Source: Actinomycetes bacterium
GTDB lineage: Bacteria > Actinomycetota > Actinomycetes > S36-B12 > UBA10799
Assembly: GCA_029779995.1 (NCBI GenBank)
Contig: JAKOZM010000443.1
Location: 1-5,997, forward strand
Direction of reading: 5' to 3'
DNA: 5,997 nucleotides
Each line of letters begins with the position of its first letter. Within the stretch, counting starts at the first letter, position 1. The translations under genes were made by a program, and so were the position numbers. Shown in pieces: positions 1 through 5,997 of this stretch. Below the pieces are notes generated by a model that saw only the letters and a program-made list of their open reading frames with translations, did not search any database and was not told the DNA's origin.

Positions 1-1
1 C

Positions 2-1291
2 CTTACGCCCCAGTTGGGTGGGTCGGTTAGCCAGCGGGACGCGGCCTCTGCCGTGTCCGGGCTGGTGTCAGTTTCAACTGACCCGCCCTACTACGACAAC
101 ATCGGCTACGCGGACCTTTCTGACTTCTTCTACGTCTGGCTCCGGCGCTCCATCGGTACTTTCTACCCTGACCTGACCGCGACAGTCCTCACGCCGAAAG
201 CCGAGGAACTCGTCGCGACGCCCTACCGGTTCGGCGGCAGCAAGGCGAAGGCCGAGGAACACTTCGAGCGCGGCTTCGTCCGCACCTTCACCCATATCCG
301 CGAGAACCATGCTCCCGACATCCCGCTGACGATCTTCTACGCCTTCAAACAGGCCGAGTCCGATACTGATGGCACTGCCTCGACCGGCTGGGAGACCATG
401 CTCAACGGCCTCATGGAGGCGGGGCTCACGGTGACCGCGACCTGGCCGATGCGGACCGAGCGCAGCGGTCGGACCATCGGCATCGGCTCGAACGCCCTCG
501 CCTCCTCGGTGGTCCTCGCCTGTCGCCCACGGCCCGAGGACGCCGAGGCGACCACCCGGCGCGGATTCCTCGCCGCCCTGAAAGGGCGGCTCCCCGGAGC
601 ACTGCGCGAGCTCCAGCAAGGGAGTATCGCCCCGGTCGACCTCGCGCAGGCGGCGATCGGGCCCGGGATGGCGGTCTTCACGGCATACAGCAAGGTCGTG
701 GAGACGGACGGGTCGGCGATGAGTGTGCGCACGGCACTCGCGCTCGTCAACCAGGTGCTCGATGAGACCCTCTCCGAGCAGGAGGGCGACTTCGACGCAG
801 ACACCCGCTTCTGCGTCAAGTGGTTCGGGCAATACGAGTGGAGTGACGCCGAGTCGGGCACCGCCGACACCCTGTCGAGGGCCACGAACACCTCCGTCGA
901 CGGGCTTCAACGCGGCGGGATCTTCCGCGCGGTGGCCGGCAAGGCCAGGCTCATTGCGCCCGCGCAGTTGCCGGGTGCGTGGGATCCCCTGCTCGATGAC
1001 CGGACGAGCGTGTGGGAGGCGACCCTTTACCTCGCCAAGACGCTCGCCGAGCAGGGCGCTCCGGCGACGGCGACCCTGATGGCGACGGTGGGGCAGCGGG
1101 TCGACCTCGACGCGTGCAAGGAACTGGCCTACCTGCTCTACTACGTGTGTGAGCGGCGCGGCTGGACCCAATCGGCACTGCTCTTCAACGGGCTGGGCAC
1201 ATCGTGGAGCGACCTCGATGCCGCTGCGCGTAAGACCGCCACCGACGGCCCCCGCCCATCCCAGACATCGATGACGTTCGACGAGGAGTGA
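2..1291 (+). CDS. DUF1156-type adenine-specific DNA methyltransferase, C-terminal part (5'-truncated by window edge)
   Basis: This is the C-terminal 429 codons of a probable S-adenosylmethionine-dependent DNA N6-adenine methyltransferase of the DUF1156 family, which would methylate host DNA as a self mark. The frame is open to base 2, so the true start lies upstream. The TTG at 14 is only a chance in-frame initiator. Visible landmarks are catalytic motif IV DPPYYDN (bases 80-100), followed directly by the family-typical block IGYADLSDFFYVWLRR; a TGWET segment near 383; WPMRTER near 443; and NALASS near 491. From about base 550 the C-terminal region is helical-looking and has no motif I recognise. 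The N-terminal DUF1156 domain and the SAM-binding motif I of the family are not in the window and should lie upstream; full-length relatives are roughly twice this size. The gene ends in an acidic DEE tail, and its stop TGA lies 4 bases before the next start. Family assignment is strong; target sequence and exact chemistry are inferred from the family. Confidence 0.9.
   Translation, partial: LTPQLGGSVSQRDAASAVSGLVSVSTDPPYYDNIGYADLSDFFYVWLRRSIGTFYPDLTATVLTPKAEELVATPYRFGGSKAKAEEHFERGFVRTFTHIRENHAPDIPLTIFYAFKQAESDTDGTASTGWETMLNGLMEAGLTVTATWPMRTERSGRTIGIGSNALASSVVLACRPRPEDAEATTRRGFLAALKGRLPGALRELQQGSIAPVDLAQAAIGPGMAVFTAYSKVVETDGSAMSVRTALALVNQVLDETLSEQEGDFDADTRFCVKWFGQYEWSDAESGTADTLSRATNTSVDGLQRGGIFRAVAGKARLIAPAQLPGAWDPLLDDRTSVWEATLYLAKTLAEQGAPATATLMATVGQRVDLDACKELAYLLYYVCERRGWTQSALLFNGLGTSWSDLDAAARKTATDGPRPSQTSMTFDEE
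1283..1288 (+). promoter_or_regulatory. Ribosome binding site for the DUF262/HNH gene
   Basis: GAGGAG ends 7 bases before the GTG at 1296 and forms the last two sense codons of the methyltransferase gene. It fixes the start: in the frame of the second gene the nearest upstream stop is TGA at 1272-1274, and GTG 1296 is the only initiator between that stop and the conserved N-terminus. The overlap of the binding site with the upstream gene's end suggests translational coupling. Confidence 0.75.
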
Positions 1292-1295
1292 CTCC

Positions 1296-3194
1296 GTGAC
1301 GTTCCAAACGCCTCACTACGCCATCCCTGAGTTGCTTGGATGGTGCCACACTGGACATCTCCAGTTGCCGGACTTCCAGCGCGCCTACAAGTGGGACGAC
1401 GAACGGATCCGGGCCCTTCTCGTCACCATCGTGCGCGGCCATCCGATGGGGGTCCTCATGACCCTTGAGACCGGTGGGCAACATGTGAGGTTCAAGCCCA
1501 AGCCGGTTGCTGGCGCGCCGACGGCCACGGCGGATCCAGGCTTGCTGCTCCTCGACGGCCAACAGCGGACGACTTCGCTGTACCAGGCGCTGACCGGCGA
1601 CGGAATTGTCGACACAGAGGACTCGCGCCACAAGCGGATGTCGCGTCGGTATTTCCTCGACATCGCCAAATGCCTGGGTACGCCGAAAGATCAGGACGAT
1701 GCGGTCATCTCGGTGCCAGCCGACGGGCGGATCACAGAGGACTTCGGCCGCGTTGTGACACTCGACCTGTCGACGAGTCAACTGCAACAACACCTTGGGG
1801 TCATGCCGTTCACGGAGTTGTTCTCCCCGACCTCGGCTACCACTTGGCTGCTCTCTTATATGAACGCATTGGGTTCCGAGGGTGTCTCGGAACGCTCGCG
1901 GATTTTTGCCGAGTTCAACTCGCGAGTCCTGACGCCCTTGCTTGGTTACAAAATCCCGGCGATCCAGCTAGCCTCCTCGACCTCGAAGGAGGCCGTCGCA
2001 ACCGTCTTCGAGAAGGTGAACTCGGGAGGCCTGCCGTTGGATGTCTTCGAGTTGCTGACTGCGATCTTCGCGGGCGACGCCAGCTACTACGCCGAACACG
2101 GCACAGACTTCCGGCTCATCGACGACTGGAACCTCACCGAGAAGGTCCGCGACGCTCACCCCGTCCTCTCCAACTTCCAAAACACCGACTTCTTGCAAGC
2201 CTGTTCCGTCCTCATCACCCTGAGCCGACGCCGCGCTGACCAAGCAGCCGGCAAGGCGAAGCCCACTGCGACCAGCGCGCGAAAGGAAGACATCCTTGAG
2301 ATGGACCTGCGCGACTACCTGTCGTGGTCGGCCAAGGTTCGCGGAGCACTGCCTTGGGTTGCTGCGTTCCTGCACAGTCAACACATTCACACTTCGGCCA
2401 ATCTGCCCTATCGGGCTCAGGTTACGGCCCTTGTCACGCTCCGGGTGTTGCTCGGCCAGGACATCGATCTGTATGCCGTCCGCGGGCGGCTGCGCCAGTG
2501 GTTCTGGTGCGGCGCGTTGGCCGAACAGTACGGGGGAACCATCGAAACTCTTATCGCGCGCGATGCCGAGCAGGTTGCCCCGTGGGCAATGGCAGCGAAG
2601 GATGGGGCGTCGGTAGAGGCTCCGGACACGGTTGTTCGTGCTCAATTCGCCGAATCCCGGCTGCTGTCCCTGAAGTCCAAGCAGTCAGCCGCGTACAAAG
2701 CGATTTATGCACTGATGATGGCCCAACCCAGCCCGTGCATGGACTGGAAGTTGCATCAGATGATCGACCATACTTCCTACACAGACTTCGTGGTTGACAT
2801 TCACCATGTCTTTCCGAAGAAGTGGTGTGTCGACAACGCCATCGACCCGGATCGTCGCGAGAGCATCGTGAACAAGACCCCCTTGTCCAAGGTGACGAAT
2901 ATCCAATTGGGTGGCCTTGATCCTCGGTTGTACATGTCCAAACTGGATTCCAACGGGCTGTCGCCTGATCAGGTTGACGACCTCATTCGGTCTCACGCTA
3001 TCGATCCTGCATACCTGCGCGCTGGAGACTTCGACGCCTATTTCGCTGATCGTCGCCGACGCTTGGTCACGCTCGTCGAGGCCGCCATGGGCAAGGCGGT
3101 CAACCACGACATCGACTCGGTGGAGCTTTCTGAAGGACCCGAGGCATTCGGTCCGATAGGGGACGACCCGACAGACTCCGACGAGGAAGAGTGA
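1296..3194 (+). CDS. GmrSD-like DUF262 protein with C-terminal HNH (DUF1524-like) nuclease motif
   Basis: This 632-residue complete protein is probably an NTP-dependent DNA endonuclease and the effector of the operon. The N-terminal DUF262 domain, with a ParB/Srx-like fold in characterised relatives such as GmrS, shows LPDFQRAYKW (residues 24-33), the hallmark DGQQRTT (87-93, preceded by a Leu run) and VFEKVNSGG (237-245). A mostly helical middle region carries a QWFW/YGG block (401-414) typical of these proteins. The C-terminal region has the HNH-type pattern IHHVFP (502-507; His503/His504), then Asn526 and Asn535 in NKTPLSKVTN, then a DPR-Y block (542-546). The tail is strongly acidic (DSDEEE). 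The length fits one-chain GmrSD fusions. In the family, DUF262 binds and hydrolyses NTP and the HNH part cuts DNA, often modified DNA. The gene starts with GTG, 4 bases after the methyltransferase stop, and the ATPase gene follows after 1 base. The 3' half has lower GC than both neighbours. Substrate and its relation to host methylation are unknown. Confidence 0.9.
   Translation: MTFQTPHYAIPELLGWCHTGHLQLPDFQRAYKWDDERIRALLVTIVRGHPMGVLMTLETGGQHVRFKPKPVAGAPTATADPGLLLLDGQQRTTSLYQALTGDGIVDTEDSRHKRMSRRYFLDIAKCLGTPKDQDDAVISVPADGRITEDFGRVVTLDLSTSQLQQHLGVMPFTELFSPTSATTWLLSYMNALGSEGVSERSRIFAEFNSRVLTPLLGYKIPAIQLASSTSKEAVATVFEKVNSGGLPLDVFELLTAIFAGDASYYAEHGTDFRLIDDWNLTEKVRDAHPVLSNFQNTDFLQACSVLITLSRRRADQAAGKAKPTATSARKEDILEMDLRDYLSWSAKVRGALPWVAAFLHSQHIHTSANLPYRAQVTALVTLRVLLGQDIDLYAVRGRLRQWFWCGALAEQYGGTIETLIARDAEQVAPWAMAAKDGASVEAPDTVVRAQFAESRLLSLKSKQSAAYKAIYALMMAQPSPCMDWKLHQMIDHTSYTDFVVDIHHVFPKKWCVDNAIDPDRRESIVNKTPLSKVTNIQLGGLDPRLYMSKLDSNGLSPDQVDDLIRSHAIDPAYLRAGDFDAYFADRRRRLVTLVEAAMGKAVNHDIDSVELSEGPEAFGPIGDDPTDSDEEE
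3183..3191 (+). promoter_or_regulatory. Ribosome binding site for the HEPN-DUF499 ATPase gene
   Basis: The purine run GAGGAAGAG lies within the last three sense codons of the DUF262/HNH gene, and its GAGG core ends 9 bases before ATG 3196. The nearest upstream in-frame stop of the third gene is TAG at 3157-3159, and no other ATG, GTG or TTG occurs in that frame between the stop and 3196. This supports both the start and coupled translation. Confidence 0.75.
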
Positions 3195-3195
3195 G

Positions 3196-5997
3196 ATGGC
3201 AGCGCTAAGCAACCGCGAGCGGGTGGGGAAGGCTCTCGAACTCCTCGCCGAGGGGCTGTTGCCCTTCATCGAGCCGCGGATGGCCTCGGCGGCCAGCCAG
3301 GTTGGCGGAGACTGGGTGCGGCTCATCGCTGCTCGTGATGAGGCAAAGCACGGCAAGGCCGTTCGCCTGAGCAAGGACGACCCCGCGCTCATGCTGAGGG
3401 TCCTCACCGAGGACTGGCGCGTCTTCTCCGGTGAACTCGGCCGCGTGGAGCAGTCGTTCGCCTCCGAGCTGCGCGATGTCCGGAATCGGCACGCGCACAA
3501 CGACTCATTCACGGGAGACGACACCTATCGGGCCCTCGACACGATGGAGCGCTTGCTCACCGCTGTTGGGGCCCCCGATCAGGCGGATGCCGTCCGGCGG
3601 ATCCGGCTGGACCACCAGCGGTCCAGCTTCGAGGCCGAGACCAGGCGGATGGCCAAAGCCCAGGAGGTGCCGCCGAGCTTGGCCGGTCAGGGGCTCAAAC
3701 CCTGGCGCGACGTCCTCGCCCCCCACGAGGACGTCGCCACCGGCAATTTCTCGTCCAGCGAGTTCGCCGCCGACCTGCACGCGGTCGCCTTCGGCAAACT
3801 CGCCGACGTCGGCCGCGAATACGGCGACCCTCGCGAGTTCTTTCGCCGCACCTTCCTGACCGAGGGGTTGCGTGAGTTGCTCGATCGGGCGATCCGACGG
3901 ATCGGGGGAGACCCTAACGCGACGCCGATCGTCAATCTTCAGACCAACTTCGGCGGCGGCAAGACCCACTCGATGCTCGCCTTGTGGCACATGTTCTCCG
4001 GTATGCCTCCCGCGTCACTTCCCCAGGACGTCCAGGACCTGGTCGGTGGAAGGGTGCTGCCGGACGTTCGGCGGGTCGCGCTCGTCGGCACGCACCTCGC
4101 GCCGACCGGGACCCGCACGACCAGCGACGGCACGGTCGTCCACACCCTGTGGGGCGAACTGGCGTGGCAACTCGGCGGACAGACGGCATACGACATGGTC
4201 GCCGAGGCCGATCGCACAGCGACCAACCCGGGAGCGGCGTTGCGTGACCTCGTCGCGGCGCATTCCCCGTGCCTCATCCTCGTGGACGAGTGGGTTGCCT
4301 ACGCGCGGCAATTGTGGGGGCGGGAGGAGTTGCCTGCGGGCACCTTCGACACGCAGTTCACTTTCGCGCAAACGCTGACGGAGGTCGTCAAATCGGTCCC
4401 GGGAGCACTACTCGTCATTTCCATTCCCGCATCGCATGATCCCGAGCGAGACGGCAATTCGGGCGGGACGGCCATAGAAGTCGGCGGACCCAACGGCCAG
4501 GAGGCGCTGCAGCGGTTGCAGAACGTCGTTCGCCGGGTCGCCGACCAATGGCGGCCAGCGTCGTCCCAGGAGTCCTTCGAGATTGTGCGTCGCAGGCTCT
4601 TTGTTGAGCCGTCAGCAGCCGCGCTCTCGGATATCGCGGCGATCGCGCGGTCGTTCGTGCAGTTCTACGCCCGGCACTCCGGCGAGTTCCCGCGCGAGGC
4701 GAGCGAGCCGGCATACGAGGCTCGGATCAAAGCGGCCTACCCGCTGCACCCTGAGCTATTCGATCGCCTCTACCAGGACTGGTCGACGCTCGACCGCTTC
4801 CAGCGCACTCGGGGCGTGCTGCGCTTGATGAGTTACGTCGTCCATGCCCTCTGGATCTCCCAAGACGCGGCCCCGATGATTCTGCCCGGCACCGTGCCGC
4901 TCGACGTCTCGTCGGTGTCCCGAGAGATCACTCAGTATCTGCCCGACTCCTGGAAGCCGATCATCGACGCCGATATCGACGGAACGGGATCGACGCCGGT
5001 GCAGATCGACAGCGAGCGCTCCACATTTGGTGGGCGGATGGTCACCCGTCGGCTGGCTCGGTCGATCTTCGTCGGGTCAGCGCCTACGTTACGATCTGCG
5101 CACCGTGGTATCGAGCGGCAGCGAATCTGGCTGGGCAGCGCGGTGCCAGGAGACGTGGTGGGCAACTTCGGGTCCGCCTTGGACTTGCTCGGTCAACGCT
5201 CGACCTACCTATATGCCGACACGAATCGTTGGTGGTTCGACACTCAGGCGTCGGTCACGCGGACGGCGGCCGACTATGCCGACACCCTGCGGGACCGCCC
5301 GGAGGAGATCTGGGCGGAGATCCGTGGCCGTCTGCGGCGCCAGACGCGCCGGGCGGGCAGTTTCAGCGCGGTGCTTCCGGGGCCCGAGTCGACCGGAGAA
5401 ATCCGCGACGTGGACGAAGCCCAGCTGGTGATCTTGCATCCTTCGACGACGCACGCCCGGGGGGACACGGGCTCCGCAGCGTTCGCCTTCGCCCACGACG
5501 CCTTCGAGCGCCGAGGAACCGCACAACGTGCGCATCGAAACCTCGTCGTGTTCCTCGCCGCGGACAGCAAACGGATGGACGAGCTCACTGAATCGGTGCG
5601 TCACTATCTCGCCTGGAAATGGATCGAAGGCCGGAAAGTGGAACTCGACCTGAGCCCGGCTCAGGTGACCCAGGTGATGGCGAACGTCACCCGCAACGAC
5701 GAAGACGTCGACGCCCGGATCGGACAGACCTACCAGTGGGCGCTCGTTCCCGTGCAGGACGACCCGGCACGTCCGCCGTCGCTGACCGTCGAACGTGCCG
5801 ACGGTGCCGCGACCTGGCTCGCGGAACGGGTCTCTGATCGGTTGGGTAGAGCGGGCCTGCTCACCACGTCGCTGGCCGCCCGAACTGTGCGGCTTGAACT
5901 CGACCAACATCTGCGATCCGTCTGGGAGCGCGGGCACGTGTCCGTCGGGGAGTTGTGGGGCTACTACTCCCGCTATCCCTATCTCACTCGGGTCCGC
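3196..5997 (+). CDS. Swt1-type HEPN domain-DUF499 P-loop ATPase (3'-truncated by window edge)
   Basis: I translated this frame by hand from ATG 3196: it is open for 934 codons to the last base, so the stop lies beyond the window. Residues about 1-150 form an all-helical Swt1-like HEPN domain with RNRHAHN at 96-102, matching the Rx4H (Arg96, His101) signature of HEPN ribonucleases. DUF499 begins near 165 with LKPWRDVLAPHEDV, then EFAADL and a TEGL block near 222. The P-loop is NFGGGKTHS (251-259; Lys256, Thr257), which lacks the first Gly of a textbook Walker A, as I recall is usual for this family. Walker B is LILVDE (360-365; Asp364, Glu365). A YPLHPE block (515-520) and FQRTRGVLR (535-543, possible sensor or arginine finger) follow, then a late NLVVFLAADS block (782-791). 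I expect a further 100-200 residues downstream. It is predicted to be a cytosolic energy-using core of a DNA-targeting defence complex, with the HEPN part as an RNA-cleaving or scaffolding arm. Family assignment is strong; the role in the complex is inferred. Confidence 0.92.
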   Translation, partial: MAALSNRERVGKALELLAEGLLPFIEPRMASAASQVGGDWVRLIAARDEAKHGKAVRLSKDDPALMLRVLTEDWRVFSGELGRVEQSFASELRDVRNRHAHNDSFTGDDTYRALDTMERLLTAVGAPDQADAVRRIRLDHQRSSFEAETRRMAKAQEVPPSLAGQGLKPWRDVLAPHEDVATGNFSSSEFAADLHAVAFGKLADVGREYGDPREFFRRTFLTEGLRELLDRAIRRIGGDPNATPIVNLQTNFGGGKTHSMLALWHMFSGMPPASLPQDVQDLVGGRVLPDVRRVALVGTHLAPTGTRTTSDGTVVHTLWGELAWQLGGQTAYDMVAEADRTATNPGAALRDLVAAHSPCLILVDEWVAYARQLWGREELPAGTFDTQFTFAQTLTEVVKSVPGALLVISIPASHDPERDGNSGGTAIEVGGPNGQEALQRLQNVVRRVADQWRPASSQESFEIVRRRLFVEPSAAALSDIAAIARSFVQFYARHSGEFPREASEPAYEARIKAAYPLHPELFDRLYQDWSTLDRFQRTRGVLRLMSYVVHALWISQDAAPMILPGTVPLDVSSVSREITQYLPDSWKPIIDADIDGTGSTPVQIDSERSTFGGRMVTRRLARSIFVGSAPTLRSAHRGIERQRIWLGSAVPGDVVGNFGSALDLLGQRSTYLYADTNRWWFDTQASVTRTAADYADTLRDRPEEIWAEIRGRLRRQTRRAGSFSAVLPGPESTGEIRDVDEAQLVILHPSTTHARGDTGSAAFAFAHDAFERRGTAQRAHRNLVVFLAADSKRMDELTESVRHYLAWKWIEGRKVELDLSPAQVTQVMANVTRNDEDVDARIGQTYQWALVPVQDDPARPPSLTVERADGAATWLAERVSDRLGRAGLLTTSLAARTVRLELDQHLRSVWERGHVSVGELWGYYSRYPYLTRVR

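Noticed and set aside
74..1171. 365-codon antisense open frame over the methyltransferase
   Set aside because: It lies opposite a frame with clear methyltransferase motifs. Its translation is rich in Arg, Gly and Pro with no recognisable family, as is common opposite high-GC genes.
14..1291. TTG at base 14 as the true start of the first gene
   Set aside because: The frame is open upstream to base 2, and catalytic motif IV follows only 22 codons later. The family has a long N-terminal region with a SAM-binding motif before it, so the start is outside the window.
1292..1295. A promoter or terminator between the first and second genes
   Set aside because: The gap is only 4 bases (and 1 base at the next junction). 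No hairpin with a T-run was seen, so the genes are best read as one transcript.
1670..2239. 189-codon + strand frame inside the nuclease gene
   Set aside because: It is out of frame with the conserved DUF262 translation and shows no motif, so it is a shadow frame.
2685..3524. 279-codon antisense open frame spanning the nuclease-ATPase junction
   Set aside because: It covers the HNH motif and HEPN start on the other strand. Its composition is low-complexity Ser/Arg-rich and no binding site was noticed.
5209..5937. 242-codon antisense open frame near the 3' end
   Set aside because: It is opposite the continuous DUF499 frame, has no family motif, and is best explained as a high-GC shadow.
2..5997. 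Assignment to BREX, Pgl, DISARM or a classic type I/III restriction system
   Set aside because: No PglZ phosphatase, BrxL, DUF1998 protein, HsdR/HsdS or Res helicase is visible in the window. A methyltransferase plus a large ATPase alone is not enough, although such genes could lie beyond the edges.

Overview
The window is wholly protein-coding on the + strand. It holds three consecutive genes of one tight operon, and both the first and the last are cut by the window edges. High GC, a GTG start, GC-rich wobble positions and long open antisense shadow frames point to a high-GC Gram-positive host, most likely an actinobacterium. The genus cannot be told from this sequence.

Layout: (1) bases 2-1291 carry the C-terminal part of a DUF1156-type adenine-specific DNA methyltransferase, with catalytic motif IV DPPYYDN at bases 80-100. 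(2) Bases 1296-3194 carry a complete 632-residue GmrSD-like protein. It has an N-terminal DUF262 (ParB/Srx-like) domain with the DGQQRTT signature and a C-terminal HNH/DUF1524-like nuclease motif. (3) Bases 3196-5997 carry the first 934 residues of a large DUF499 P-loop ATPase with an N-terminal Swt1-type HEPN domain. This frame has no stop inside the window and runs off the 3' edge. The gene junctions are 4 and 1 bases, and at each one a Shine-Dalgarno sequence lies inside the last codons of the upstream gene, so the genes are probably translationally coupled. No non-coding stretch is longer than a few bases. I see no promoter, terminator, RNA gene, mobile element, CRISPR array or convincing repeat.

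Interpretation (inference): this looks like the core of a multi-subunit anti-mobile-element (phage-defence) system of the DUF1156-DUF499 kind. The methyltransferase would mark self DNA and the large ATPase would power sensing or remodelling. The usual partner effector appears to be replaced or supplemented by a GmrSD-like NTP-dependent nuclease encoded between them. The HEPN domain on the ATPase adds a possible RNA-cleaving arm. The nuclease gene, especially its 3' half, has visibly lower GC than its neighbours, which fits a swapped-in effector module. Genes beyond both edges (N-terminal methyltransferase, ATPase C-terminus, possible helicase, PLD nuclease or DUF3780 partner) would decide the exact system type.
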